Assembly: GCF_042879035.1 (NCBI RefSeq)
Contig: NZ_JBIAOU010000007.1
Coordinates: 1 to 64,000, forward strand
Length of the DNA stretch: 64,000 nt
From: Rhodococcus_G sp042879035
GTDB lineage: Bacteria; Actinomycetota; Actinomycetes; Mycobacteriales; Mycobacteriaceae
Reading direction: 5' to 3'
The notes under the pieces are model-generated. The model was not told where the DNA came from. It did not search any database and saw only the letters and a list, made by a program, of their open reading frames with translations. The position numbers and the translations under genes are program-made. Positions 23,666 to 32,435 of the stretch are shown piece after piece; within the stretch, counting starts at the first letter, position 1, and every line of letters begins with the position of its first letter.

Positions 23666-24187
23666 ATGGCCGACACTCAGGAGATCTGGTCAGCGCAGGC
23701 CCGCGACGTCCTGATCGAAGTCGCAGGCACGTACCAGCGCACGCTCACCTACCAGCAACTCGCGGACGCGGTCCAGGAGCGGTCGGGGGTGTACACCCGC
23801 AACCTGCTGCAGAACTGGATCGGCAAGATCCTCAGCCGGGTCGCCGCCCAGTGCAGCGCGAACGCCGAACCCCTGCTGTCGTCGCTGTGCGTCAGCGTCA
23901 ACGGCACGGTCGGCGACGGCTACGCCAAGGCCGTCCGGGCGATGTACGACGTCGACCCGGGTGACCTCGAGCTGCACGCCGCCGAGGAACGCCTGCGGTG
24001 CTACCGCTACTTCGGTGCGCTCGACCTGCCGGCCGACGGCGGCGTCGCGACGCTCGCGCCGAGCGTGGTGACGGCGCGGGCGAAGGCACAGAAACGCGAC
24101 CGCAGCCGACGCCGGGAACTCGTCATCACCTGTGGTGAGTGCTTCCAGATGCAGTCGCTGACCGGAAAGTGCGGCTGCACTTGGTGA
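23666..24187 (+). CDS. Hypothetical protein with C-terminal zinc-ribbon-like CxxC...CxC
   Basis: A 173-residue protein whose family I do not recognise by name. The N-terminal part (WSAQARDVLIEVAGTYQRTLTYQQLADAVQERSGVYTRNLLQNWIGKIL) looks like a winged-helix or HTH domain. The middle contains LSSLCVSVNGTVGDGYAKAVRAMYD, and the C terminus CGECFQMQSLTGKCGC has four cysteines likely to bind zinc. ATG at 23666 has CAGGAGG nine bases upstream. The gap 23428-23665 is the divergent promoter region of this gene and the DUF1089-like gene; I see no palindrome in it. Confidence 0.7.
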   Translation: MADTQEIWSAQARDVLIEVAGTYQRTLTYQQLADAVQERSGVYTRNLLQNWIGKILSRVAAQCSANAEPLLSSLCVSVNGTVGDGYAKAVRAMYDVDPGDLELHAAEERLRCYRYFGALDLPADGGVATLAPSVVTARAKAQKRDRSRRRELVITCGECFQMQSLTGKCGCTW

Positions 24188-24300
24188 GTGATCCCGTTGT
24201 CGCGGGTGCCGCCCCGGGCTAGCGTCTGCAGACGTACTTGCGGCCTCGCTCATCCGGCCGACACACGGCCCGGCGCGTCCGCAGCGGAAAGGTGCGTCGC

Positions 24301-25341
24301 ATGAAGGCAATCCAGTACACCACCATTGGCGCCGAGCCCGAGGTCACCGAGATCGAGAAGCCCTCGCCGGGCCCCGGCGAGGTGCTGCTGAAGGTGACGG
24401 CCGCCGGGGTGTGTCACTCCGACGACTTCATCATGAACCTGCCCGCGGAGCAGTACATCTACGGGCTGCCACTGACGCTCGGCCACGAAGGTGCCGGCAC
24501 CGTCGTCGAACTCGGCGAGGGCGCGTCCGGAATCGAGGTGGGGACGAACGTGGTGGTGTACGGCCCCTGGGGATGCGGGACCTGCTGGCACTGCGCCCGC
24601 GGCGAGGAGAACTACTGTTCGCGGGCCGCGGACCTGGGCATCATGCCGCCGGGCCTCGGGTCGCCGGGCGCCCTCGCCGAGTACATGATCGTCGACTCCC
24701 CGCGGCACCTCGTTCCGATCGGCGACCTCGACCCGGTGACCACCGTGCCGCTGACGGACGCCGGGCTGACCCCGTACCACGCCATCAAACGATCACTGCA
24801 CAAACTGCGCGGCGGGTCGACGGCCGTGGTGATCGGCACCGGCGGGCTCGGCCACGTGGCGATCGAACTGCTGCGTCACCTGTCACCGGCACGCGTCGTC
24901 GCGCTCGACGTGACCGAGGAGAAGCTCGAGTTCGCACGGTCGGTCGGCGCGCACGAGGCGGTACTCTCCGACAAGTCCGCGGTCGACAGCGTCCGCAAGA
25001 TCACCGGCGCGGCGGGCGCCGCGCTGGTCCTCGACTTCGTCGGCTTCCAGCCCACCATCGACATCGCCATGGGCGTTGCCGGTATCGGCTCGGACGTGAC
25101 GATCGTCGGGATCGGCGACTTCGTCGCACACGCCAAGGTCGGGTTCGGCCAGAGCCCGTACGAGGCGGCGGTGACGTCCCCGTACTGGGGTTCGCGCAGC
25201 GAACTGATCGAGCTTATCGACCTGGCCCATCAGGGGATCTTCGACATCGCCGTCGAGCGGTTCAGCCTCGACGACGGACCGGAGGCCTACCGCCGGCTCG
25301 CCGCGGGCACCCTGCGCGGGCGCGCCGTCATCGTGCCCTGA
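24301..25341 (+). CDS. Zinc-dependent secondary alcohol dehydrogenase, ADH-A-like
   Basis: A 346-residue NAD-dependent medium-chain dehydrogenase. Catalytic zinc ligands are in GVCHSDDF and LGHEGAGTV; the structural zinc site is WGCGTCWHCARGEENYC; the NAD site is VVIGTGGLGHVAIELL. Overall it closely follows Rhodococcus ADH-A (MKAIQYTTIGAEPEV, YGLPLTLGHEG, VVYGPWGCG, LGIMPPGLGSPGALAEYMIV, TPYHAI), an enzyme that oxidises secondary alcohols. ATG at 24301, three bases after GGTGCG; no strong ribosome site. No obvious operon partners. Confidence 0.9.
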   Translation: MKAIQYTTIGAEPEVTEIEKPSPGPGEVLLKVTAAGVCHSDDFIMNLPAEQYIYGLPLTLGHEGAGTVVELGEGASGIEVGTNVVVYGPWGCGTCWHCARGEENYCSRAADLGIMPPGLGSPGALAEYMIVDSPRHLVPIGDLDPVTTVPLTDAGLTPYHAIKRSLHKLRGGSTAVVIGTGGLGHVAIELLRHLSPARVVALDVTEEKLEFARSVGAHEAVLSDKSAVDSVRKITGAAGAALVLDFVGFQPTIDIAMGVAGIGSDVTIVGIGDFVAHAKVGFGQSPYEAAVTSPYWGSRSELIELIDLAHQGIFDIAVERFSLDDGPEAYRRLAAGTLRGRAVIVP

Positions 25342-25418
25342 CCAGCGGGCTCGCCGGGAATCGATCCCGGCGAGCCCAACTGTTCGCGCTGGTGGTGCGC
25401 GCTTGTAGTCTTCGCGGC

Positions 25419-25946
25419 ATGACCACCCGGGGGACGACGATCGCGCGCATGCGCGGTGGCTTCGTCGGCTCCCTGTCCGGCGCGGTGGCCGTTGCCGCCC
25501 ACGCGAGCGGCGGCGGCGCGGCCCCGTCCTGCAGTGCGGCGGTGTTACTGCTTCTGGCCTGCACCGCCGTCGGCGCGCTGGTGTCCGCCGCACGCCCGCC
25601 CACCCGGGAACTGCCCTTTCTGATCGCCGCGCTGATCGCGGGTCAGGCGACCGGTCACGCGGCGCTGACGGTCGGCGCCGCATCCCACCACGGGACGCAA
25701 CCGACCCCGACGATGCTGACCGCGCACGCCGTCGCCGTCGCCGTGGCGGCGGTCCTGATCCGCGGCGGCGGACGCGGCCTCGCCGTCGCCGCTTCCCGTG
25801 TCCGGGGCGTCCTCCCGGCACCGTTCACCGCGGTCCCGGTCGAGGTCCCCGGCTCGCCCACCGTCCCGGCCCACCGCCCGGAATTCGAACGCTGGCTGCT
25901 GGTCGGCGCCCGGCTCGGCACCCGCGGACCACCCGCACTCGTCTAG
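25419..25946 (+). CDS. Small integral membrane protein with His-containing loop
   Basis: A 175-residue protein with about four hydrophobic segments (FVGSLSGAVAVAAHA, CSAAVLLLLACTAVGALVSA, LPFLIAALIAGQATGHAAL, LTAHAVAVAVAAVLI) and a loop GAASHHGTQPTPT. It precedes the PepSY gene and may share its role. TAGTCT at 25406-25411 lies about 12 bases before the ATG at 25419, so the mRNA is probably leaderless. Function unknown. Confidence 0.6.
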   Translation: MTTRGTTIARMRGGFVGSLSGAVAVAAHASGGGAAPSCSAAVLLLLACTAVGALVSAARPPTRELPFLIAALIAGQATGHAALTVGAASHHGTQPTPTMLTAHAVAVAVAAVLIRGGGRGLAVAASRVRGVLPAPFTAVPVEVPGSPTVPAHRPEFERWLLVGARLGTRGPPALV

Positions 25947-26037
25947 CGCCGTCCGAATCACGCCGTCCCCGGATCATTTTCCGGACACGGCGCGTCGTCG
26001 TGCGCCCATCTCACCTCCACAGGCGGCTACGCCACCT

Positions 26038-26077
26038 GTGCGCGAGTTCGGTAGCCAGGGCTACCGAACTCGCGCAC
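26038..26077. repeat. Perfect 19-bp inverted repeat (family B)
   Basis: Arms 26038-26056 (GTGCGCGAGTTCGGTAGCC) and 26059-26077 are perfect complements separated by two bases. A second small hairpin, GGCGCGGAGCGCC-like, and a CTCTCCCC tract follow to about 26100. The same architecture is at 50415-50495. It lies between the small membrane gene and the PepSY gene. Confidence 0.85.
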
Positions 26078-26122
26078 GGGGCGCGGAGCGCCTCTCCCCC
26101 ATACCCGCATCGAGGTACAACC

Positions 26123-27574
26123 ATGTCCGCACCCGACATCGTCGGGGCCGCACCGGCCCCGAGTTCCACATCCACCGACTCGCCGCCCGGACGCCGGTAC
26201 ACCCTGCGCCCGCTGATGATGCGGCTGCACTTCTACGCCGGCATCCTCGTCGCCCCGCTCATCCTGATCGCCGCCGTCAGCGGCGGCCTCTACGCCGTCG
26301 CGCCCGCATTGGAGCAGGTCGTCTACCGCGACTACCTGCACGTCACGTACTCCGGCCCGGCGTTCCCCGTGGCCGACCAGATCCGCGCTGCCCAGCAGAC
26401 GCGTCCCGACCTGACCGTCGCCGCGGTCCGACCCGCGCCCGACCCGGGCGACACCACCCGGGTCCTGTTCACCGACCCGACACTCGGCGAGTCCGAGCGA
26501 CTCGCCGTGTTCGTCGACCCGTCGACAGCGCGACCGGTCGGCGAGCTCACCGTGTACGGCAGCAGCAGCGCGCTGCCGATGCGGACCTGGATCTCCCAAC
26601 TGCACCGCCACCTGCACCTCGGCGAACCGGGTCGCATCTACAGCGAGCTCGCGTCGTCGTGGATGTGGGTGATCGCCCTCGGCGGGCTGTACCTGTGGTG
26701 GGATCGCTACCGCAAGGCACGAACCCGGGACGCCGCGTCCGCGCGGCTGCTCACCGTCGACCGGTCCACGAGAGGCCGGGCCCGCACGCTCGGTTGGCAC
26801 GGGGCGGTGGGCGCCTGGATCGCGGTGGGTCTGGTGTTCCTGTCCGCGACCGGCCTGACGTGGTCCAAGTACGCCGGCGAGAACGTCGGCGACCTGCGCA
26901 CCGCGCTGAGCTGGACGACCCCGTCACTCGACAAGACCATCGACGACGCGGCACCGAGCGGCGGCAGTCACGAGGGCCACGGCGCCGCGGCCACCGCCGG
27001 CACCGCCGACACGTCGATCCTGGACTCCAACGTCGACCGCGTCGACTCAGTGCTCGCGATCGCCGCCGACAACGGCGTCGACCGGGCTGTCGAGGCGTCC
27101 ATCCCCGCGGCCGCGTCCACCGCGTTCACCGTCGCCGAGACCCGGCAACCATGGGCGCTCGCGACCGACTCGGTCTCCGTCGACGGCGCCACCGGCCACC
27201 TCGTCGACGTGTTGCCGTTCTCGACGTACCCGCTGGCGGCGAAGCTGACCTCGTGGGGCATCGCCCTGCACATGGGTCTGCTGTTCGGCCTGCTCAACCA
27301 GATCGCGCTGGCCGCGCTGGCGGTCGCGTTGGTGACGGTGATCGTGCGCGGCTACGTCCTGTGGTGGCGTCGGCGCCCAACCCGCGGCTCGGACCGGGCC
27401 GTCGGCAGGCCGCCGCTGCGCGGCGCACTCCGGCAGCTGCACCCGGCCGTGGGAGTCGCGATCGTCGCGGCCGCCGCCCTCGTCGGCTGGTTCGTGCCCC
27501 TGCTGGGACTGAGCCTGCTCGCGTTCCTGGCGGTCGACGCCGGGTTCGGGCTCGTGGCGCGGGCGCGCGCCTGA
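26123..27574 (+). CDS. PepSY-associated transmembrane protein
   Basis: A 483-residue membrane protein of the PepSY_TM type: RLHFYAGILVAPLILIAAVSGGLYAVAPALEQVVYRDYL, a periplasmic domain, TWISQLHRHLHLGEPGRIYSELASSWMWVIALGGLYLWW, a second HGAVGAWIAVGLVFLSATGLTWSKYAGENVG segment and two C-terminal helices. A histidine-rich stretch (GSHEGHG) lies in the second outer domain. The family is linked to iron or copper reductase functions, but the substrate here is not evident. ATG at 26123 follows GAGGT. Confidence 0.85.
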   Translation: MSAPDIVGAAPAPSSTSTDSPPGRRYTLRPLMMRLHFYAGILVAPLILIAAVSGGLYAVAPALEQVVYRDYLHVTYSGPAFPVADQIRAAQQTRPDLTVAAVRPAPDPGDTTRVLFTDPTLGESERLAVFVDPSTARPVGELTVYGSSSALPMRTWISQLHRHLHLGEPGRIYSELASSWMWVIALGGLYLWWDRYRKARTRDAASARLLTVDRSTRGRARTLGWHGAVGAWIAVGLVFLSATGLTWSKYAGENVGDLRTALSWTTPSLDKTIDDAAPSGGSHEGHGAAATAGTADTSILDSNVDRVDSVLAIAADNGVDRAVEASIPAAASTAFTVAETRQPWALATDSVSVDGATGHLVDVLPFSTYPLAAKLTSWGIALHMGLLFGLLNQIALAALAVALVTVIVRGYVLWWRRRPTRGSDRAVGRPPLRGALRQLHPAVGVAIVAAAALVGWFVPLLGLSLLAFLAVDAGFGLVARARA

Positions 27575-27633
27575 CCCGTCGAGCGGGCGGTCACCGGGCT
27601 CGGCAAGATGCTCCGGTGACCGCCCGCTCGGGG

Positions 27634-27969
27634 TCAGCTGCCGAACAGGTTCTCCAGCGATCCGCCACCGGCCGGTTCCGCGATGCTGACGGTCACCGAC
27701 ACGGTCGCGTCAGGCGTCACCCCGTTACTCGCCGTCACGGTGATCGGAAACGACCCCGCGACGGTCGGCGTCCCCTACAGCACACCCGCCGGTGACAGGG
27801 TGATGCCTGCGGGCAACGCGTCCGCCGTCGTCACCGCCGGAGCCGGATCCCCCGCGACTGTGAACGCGAACGCGTACGGGGTTCCGACGGCGCCGACCAC
27901 GACCGCGGCGAACCACCGCCCGCGACCTCGGTACGTCCTGTGGACTGTGGACATCGACGGCGTCGACAT
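27634..27969 (-). pseudogene. He_PIG (Ig-like) domain surface protein, internally deleted with one nonsense codon
   Basis: Read through, the 112-codon frame gives a signal-peptide start (RGRGRWFAAVVVGAV) joined directly to GTPYAFAFTVAGDPAPAV, then ALPAGITLSPAGVL, stop, GTPTVAGSFPITVTASNG, and a C-terminal GGGSLENLFGS. The He_PIG repeat normally reads GVLSGTP, so the TAG at 27775-27777 replaces a serine codon (one change from TCG). The frame is otherwise intact. The direct fusion of signal start to the middle of an Ig-like domain suggests an earlier large deletion. Sequence between here and the tRNA genes (27970-28174) shows no gene. Confidence 0.75.
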
Positions 27970-28174
27970 GCTGATCCCCCTGCTCAGTCGGATGGTGAAC
28001 CGCTGCTCTCGCAAGGCACGACGGCCGCCGCCCGGTGGTGAACTTCCGACTGTGGCCACGGTCTCCGTTGTCTTGCCGGCAGATCGCCGCCGAGCATGCC
28101 AGCACCGCGACGAGCCCCGCCGGCACTTGGGGAAATCGCGGCGCCCCACCCTCGTGCGCGATATCCCCGAAACG

Positions 28175-28210
28175 CGACATCCCCGCCACCTGATGGTGAC
28201 GGGGATGTCG
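28175..28210 (-). terminator. tRNA-Arg terminator
   Basis: Stem CGACATCCCCG/CGGGGATGTCG with a 14-base loop, directly downstream of tRNA-Arg on the minus strand. The following T-run is short (GTTTC). Confidence 0.7.
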
Positions 28211-28214
28211 GTTG

Positions 28215-28287
28215 TGCGCCCGAAGGGATTCGAACCCCTAACCTCTTGATCCGTAGTCAAGTGCTCTATCCGTTGAGCTACGGGCGC
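28215..28287 (-). tRNA. tRNA-Arg(ACG)
   Basis: Seventy-three bases with acceptor GCGCCCG/CGGGCGC and discriminator A. The anticodon loop CTACGGA gives ACG, the substrate of TadA encoded at 20757. CCA is not encoded. Confidence 0.95.
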
Positions 28288-28355
28288 ATGTCTTCAGTTG
28301 TGTCGGCGAACCGGCACATTACCGGTGAACCAACGTTGTCGGCGAACCGACATGG

Positions 28356-28444
28356 CGGAAGCGAGAGGATTTGAACCTCCGGTCCCCTGTAAGGAGGACA
28401 ACTCATTAGCAGTGAGTCCCATTCGGCCGCTCTGGCACGCTTCC
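28356..28444 (-). tRNA. tRNA-Ser(GCT)
   Basis: Eighty-nine bases with acceptor GGAAGCG/CGCTTCC, discriminator G and CCA encoded (28353-28355). The anticodon loop CTGCTAA gives GCT; the variable arm is long. Between it and tRNA-Arg is a short direct repeat, TGTCGGCGAACCG, occurring twice. Confidence 0.95.
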
Positions 28445-28527
28445 TAGGCTCAGGTCCTTTCGAACCGCCGGGACGAAAGATTACACACGGTCCGCCGGAT
28501 ATACCAAAACAGCAGGTCAGCCCGGTG

Positions 28528-29244
28528 TTATCGCAGATTGCCGTCGAACCAGTCGAGGATCCGCCGCTGCGCGTCGAGGGCCGGGTCGTCGTCCTCCGCG
28601 TCGAGCCGCAGCTGGGGCGGTTCGTCCGCGCGGTGCGCGAGACCGCGGTAGCTGACGACGTTCGTCGCGACGGGGGCTTTCGCGACGGCGTCGCGGAGCC
28701 GTTCGACGTGGGCCGCGGGAGTGTGCGGATCGTCCTCCCCGTACAGCCCCAGCCACGGGGCCTTCAGGTCGAGTGCGACATCGACGAGGGCGGGAACGTC
28801 GATGCGGAGTCCGGCGACGATGCCGCGGGCCGCGACGCTCACCGCGGCACCGATGGGGCGGTTGGTCGCCACCAGCAGTGCCGCGGTGCCCGCGTCGTCG
28901 AACCCGAGGACGCCGACACAGTCCGGGTAGACGCCGCGGGCGACGAGCCAGTCGAAGGTCGCGTCGAAGTCGGCGAACAGGGCGTCGCCGAACACTTCGA
29001 CGGCGGCGTGCGCCCCCTCGCGGTGGAACAGGTCCGGTGCGACGGTCAGCCATCCCTCGCCCGCGAGCAGGCGCATCAGGTCGAGCAGGGCGTCGGACAG
29101 TTGGCGTGACTCGTGCAGAATGACGATGCCGCCGCGCGGGAGCCCGTCCGGGGCAACACCGGTGAGTGAGACCCGCTCGGGAGCGGCGTCCCGATGCGCC
29201 CCGGCGCCACGTACGACCGCACCGTCGGTGAAGATTCCCGACAT
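28528..29244 (-). CDS. Dienelactone hydrolase-family protein with altered nucleophile
   Basis: A 238-residue alpha/beta hydrolase of DLH shape: LPRGGIVILHESRQLSDALLDLMRLLAGEGWLTVAPDLFHREG, ADFDATFDWLVARGVYPDCVGVLGFDDAGTAALLVA, APWLGLYGEDDPHTP and a late YRGLAHRAD. In dienelactone hydrolases the elbow reads G-F-C-x-G-G; here GFDDAG puts aspartate at the nucleophile position, while the acid and histidine appear kept. It could be inactive or have different chemistry. ATG at 29244 is divergent from pat, with about 60 bases between. Confidence 0.75.
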   Translation of the reverse strand: MSGIFTDGAVVRGAGAHRDAAPERVSLTGVAPDGLPRGGIVILHESRQLSDALLDLMRLLAGEGWLTVAPDLFHREGAHAAVEVFGDALFADFDATFDWLVARGVYPDCVGVLGFDDAGTAALLVATNRPIGAAVSVAARGIVAGLRIDVPALVDVALDLKAPWLGLYGEDDPHTPAAHVERLRDAVAKAPVATNVVSYRGLAHRADEPPQLRLDAEDDDPALDAQRRILDWFDGNLR

Positions 29245-29313
29245 ACGTCCACCTTGGCACGGCCCGGACCACCGCGCCCCCACCAATTTTTGTTGCGGCG
29301 CATAATGCAGTTC

Positions 29314-30399
29314 GTGACCGCACGCATTCGTCCCGACCTCGCCGACATTCCCGCCTACGTGCCCGGACGCAGTTTCCCCGGCGCGATCAAGCTGGCGAGC
29401 AACGAGACCACCGCGGGCCCCCTGCCGTCGGTGGCGGCGGCGATCGCAGCGGCGGCCGCGGGCGCGAACCGCTATCCCGACAACGGCAATCTCGCGTTGC
29501 GGGAGGCGCTGAGCTCGGCGCTCGGTGTCGACCTGGACCGGATCGCGGCCGGCTGCGGGTCGGTGAGCCTGTGCCAGGAGCTGGTGCAGGCGACGGCGGG
29601 GCCCGGCGACGAGGTGATCTTCGCGTGGCGCTCGTTCGAGGCGTACCCGGTGGTGACGAAGGTCGCCGGCGCGACGCCGGTGCAGGTGCCGCTCACCGCC
29701 GACCAGGCGCACGACCTGGACGCGATGGCCGCCGCGGTGACCGACCGCACCCGGCTGATCTTCGTCTGCAATCCCAACAACCCGACGGGACGCACCCTGA
29801 GCGCCGCGGAGATCACGCGGTTCCTCGACGCCGTCCCGACGGACGTGCTGGTCGTCCTGGACGAGGCGTACATCGAGTACGTGCGGCCCGGCGACGACGC
29901 GGGCGCCACCGTCCCGGACGGAGTCGCACTGGCCGCAAGTCGCCCCAACCTCGTTGTGCTGCGGACATTCTCGAAGGCGTACGGCCTCGCCGGCCTGCGC
30001 GTCGGGTACGCCGTCGCGGATCCGGCGATCATCACCGCGCTCGGCAAGGTGCACATCCCGTTCGCGGTGAGCGTCGTGGCGCAGGCCGCGGCGATCGCCT
30101 CGCTCGACGCGGCCGCGGAACTGCTCGCCCGCACCGACGCCGTCGTCGGCGAGCGCACCCGGGTGCGCGACGCGCTGCTGGCCGCCGGCTACGACGTGCC
30201 GGAGTCGAACGGGAACTTCGTGTGGCTGCCGCTCGGCGAGAAGACCGCCGCCTACGGTGCGGCGAGCGGCGAGGCCGGGGTGATCGTGCGCGCGTACGGG
30301 ACGGACGGGGTGCGGATCACGATCGGCGACCCGCACGAGAACGACGCGCTTCTCGCGTTCGCAACCGGGGCCGGGCTGGAGATCCTGAAGTCGGAGTGA
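29314..30399 (+). CDS. pat: Aromatic amino acid aminotransferase (HisC-like)
   Basis: A 361-residue PLP enzyme of the histidinol-phosphate aminotransferase family: GAIKLASNET, RYPDNGNLALREAL, NPNNPTG, VLDEAYIEYV, FSKAYGLAGLRVGYA (Schiff-base lysine). It most resembles the actinobacterial aromatic aminotransferase Pat/HisC2. The GTG at 29314 (TARIRPDLADIPAYVPGR) is preferred over the ATG at 29305, because CATAAT at 29301-29306 is an ideal -10 overlapping that ATG and would start a leaderless mRNA at about 29313. The mycobacterial homologue, as I recall it, also starts MTAR. Confidence 0.9.
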   Translation: MTARIRPDLADIPAYVPGRSFPGAIKLASNETTAGPLPSVAAAIAAAAAGANRYPDNGNLALREALSSALGVDLDRIAAGCGSVSLCQELVQATAGPGDEVIFAWRSFEAYPVVTKVAGATPVQVPLTADQAHDLDAMAAAVTDRTRLIFVCNPNNPTGRTLSAAEITRFLDAVPTDVLVVLDEAYIEYVRPGDDAGATVPDGVALAASRPNLVVLRTFSKAYGLAGLRVGYAVADPAIITALGKVHIPFAVSVVAQAAAIASLDAAAELLARTDAVVGERTRVRDALLAAGYDVPESNGNFVWLPLGEKTAAYGAASGEAGVIVRAYGTDGVRITIGDPHENDALLAFATGAGLEILKSE

Positions 30400-30472
30400 G
30401 GAACACCCCGGGGACGGGCGCGAATCCTCTTGGCGCGCCCGCGTACTCGCCGTGCCGAGTCGGACGTCCGGC

Positions 30473-31450
30473 TCAGACACCCATCGCGCGGGACAGACTC
30501 GGCCACGACGAGCGCAGCGCGTCCTGCCAGTACAACCACGTGTGCGTGCCGGCCGGGCGGTAGTCGAACGTGGCCGGGATGCCCAGCTCCTGGAGGCGTC
30601 GCTCGAACCCCAACGTGCAGTGCAGTGCTGCCGCCTCGAGCGGGCCGCCGAGCGCGGCGACCAGCGGCAACGCCGGGTCGTCGAGGCGGTCGCGCGGACC
30701 GAGCGCGCCGTTGCCCACCGACGAGTACACGACCTTGCCGCGCAAGGCCGCCGCGTTGTGCAGGGGGTCGTGCGCAGCCCAGTCCGGGTCGTCGTCGAGG
30801 CCCCACATGTTGTCGGCGTCTCCGTTCACCAAGCCGACCGCGCGGCGCACCACGAAGCGCGCCTCGGGGCTGGAGGTGTCCGCACATCCGCTGTACGAGG
30901 CGACGCCGGTGTAGAGCTCGGGCCTGCGGGTGATCAGGTTCAGCGCGGCCGCGCCGCCCATCGACAGTCCCGCGACGGTGTTGACGCCATTGCCGCCGAA
31001 TTCGGTGTCGATCAGTGGTGGCAACTCGTCGGCCAGGAAGGTCTCCCACCGGTTCACGCCGAGCACCGGGTCGGCCCGCTGCCAGTCGGTGTAGTAGCTG
31101 CCCGCCCCGCCGACCGGGAGCACCACGTTGACCGGCTTGTCCGCGAAGAAGTCGGCCGCATCGGTCTCGGTCGTCCAATCGCTTTCGCGCCCACCGGATT
31201 CCTGCCCGCCACCGACCCCGTCGAGCAGGTACAGGGTCGGATGCGCGGTGTCGCGGTCGGCGGGCAGCAGGACCTGCACCTGGACGATCCGGCCCATGGC
31301 CGGCGAGTCCACGAACACCGCGGCGCGGCGATCGGTGAGCATGGTGACGTGATCGACGGACGCGCCGCGCGCGGGGAGTTCGCCCGCGACGGCTGCCGGC
31401 GCCGCGAACACCGTCGCCACCGCCGCTGCCAGTGCTGCCATCACCCTCAT
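30473..31450 (-). CDS. Secreted antigen-85-type esterase (probable mycolyltransferase)
   Basis: A 325-residue exported protein: signal peptide MRVMAALAAAVATVFAAPAAVAG, then the esterase D/antigen 85 fold with PTLYLLDGVGG, VNVVLPVGGAGSYYTDWQ, WETFLADELPPLIDTEF, nucleophile elbow GLSMGGAAALNL and a C-terminal THTWLYW with the catalytic histidine. Such proteins transfer mycolic acids to trehalose and arabinogalactan in the cell envelope; paralogues with other ester substrates exist. ATG at 31450 opens the signal peptide. It is divergent from the lipoprotein gene at 31579. Confidence 0.85.
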   Translation of the reverse strand: MRVMAALAAAVATVFAAPAAVAGELPARGASVDHVTMLTDRRAAVFVDSPAMGRIVQVQVLLPADRDTAHPTLYLLDGVGGGQESGGRESDWTTETDAADFFADKPVNVVLPVGGAGSYYTDWQRADPVLGVNRWETFLADELPPLIDTEFGGNGVNTVAGLSMGGAAALNLITRRPELYTGVASYSGCADTSSPEARFVVRRAVGLVNGDADNMWGLDDDPDWAAHDPLHNAAALRGKVVYSSVGNGALGPRDRLDDPALPLVAALGGPLEAAALHCTLGFERRLQELGIPATFDYRPAGTHTWLYWQDALRSSWPSLSRAMGV

Positions 31451-31578
31451 CGGACCCACTTTCGTCGGCGGCCCCACCCGAGACCACCATCGCAGATCGA
31501 GACCCCGAACCGCCGTTGCACCGCGCACCACAGGGATACCATTGTGGCGCCCATCACGTTCGCGAACGAGGTGTTCCC

Positions 31579-32397
31579 ATGCACACGTCACTCCGCTTAC
31601 GGTCCGCTGGTCTCGTCGTCACCGCCTGCGCGACGCTGGTCGCCGCCACCGCCTGTACGGAACCGGCCGCGTCCGCGGCGACCGGTACCACGTTCGACGG
31701 TCCGACCGTGAGCGTGGGCAACGGGACGGCCCGCTCCTACGTCACGACCGCCGCCGACGGCACCCCGGCCGCGACGGGGATCCGGATGACCGCGACCGCG
31801 CTGGACGGGCTGACACACGCCGCCGACGTGCCGATGCAGGTGTTCGACCTGGCGTTGCCTCAGGACGCGCCGGCCACCGTGTTCGACCACCTGACGGTCG
31901 ACTGGAACCCGCACGGCCACGAACCGGCCGGGGTGTTCACCAAGCCGCACTTCGACATGCACTTCTACATGATCGATGCGGCCGCGGTCGGCGAGATCAC
32001 CCCGATGCGAATCGACTTCGTGCCACGTGCCTCGAATCTTCCTCCCGCGCAGTACATGCCGACCGGATACGCGGCGCCACCCGGACTGCCGGCGATGAAC
32101 ACCGTGCCCGACATGGGACTGCACTGGATCGACGCGGCCGCCGGTGTCGGCGCGCCGGGATACGACTTCCAGCAGGTGCTCGTCGCCGGATCCTGGGACG
32201 GCGCACACACATTCCTCGAGCCGATGATGACGCACGAGTGGATGCTCACCAAGCAGAGCGTCGACGAGGCGGTCGCACAGCCGGAGAAGTGGGCGAAGTC
32301 GGGCTACTACCCCACCACGTACACGGTGCGGTTCGACGACTCCACCTCCGAGTACGTCATCGAGCTCGGAGGGATGACCCTGCGCGAGGCCTCCTGA
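31579..32397 (+). CDS. Exported DUF5602-like protein
   Basis: A 272-residue protein with an N-terminal signal (RSAGLVVTACATLVAATAC) that could be a lipoprotein signal, although the lipobox (ATAC) is weak. The mature part has VSVGNGTARSYVTTAADGTPAATGIRMT, VTVDWNPHGHEPAGVFTKPHFDMHFYMI and a histidine-rich HEWMLTKQSVDEAV, which fits the DUF5602/TTHB210-like family with conserved HxxP and HFDxHFY motifs. Metal binding is plausible but unproven. ATG at 31579 follows GAGGTG. The small secreted gene at 32436 follows. Confidence 0.7.
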   Translation: MHTSLRLRSAGLVVTACATLVAATACTEPAASAATGTTFDGPTVSVGNGTARSYVTTAADGTPAATGIRMTATALDGLTHAADVPMQVFDLALPQDAPATVFDHLTVDWNPHGHEPAGVFTKPHFDMHFYMIDAAAVGEITPMRIDFVPRASNLPPAQYMPTGYAAPPGLPAMNTVPDMGLHWIDAAAGVGAPGYDFQQVLVAGSWDGAHTFLEPMMTHEWMLTKQSVDEAVAQPEKWAKSGYYPTTYTVRFDDSTSEYVIELGGMTLREAS

Positions 32398-32435
32398 CCG
32401 AAGACCGAGAACAACTGCCGGAAAGCGGGTTCGCG

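Noticed and set aside
28310..28352. Possible regulatory direct repeat between the two tRNA genes
   Set aside because: The TGTCGGCGAACCG pair is short and lies between two minus-strand tRNA genes; it may simply be a decayed duplication and I cannot support a function.
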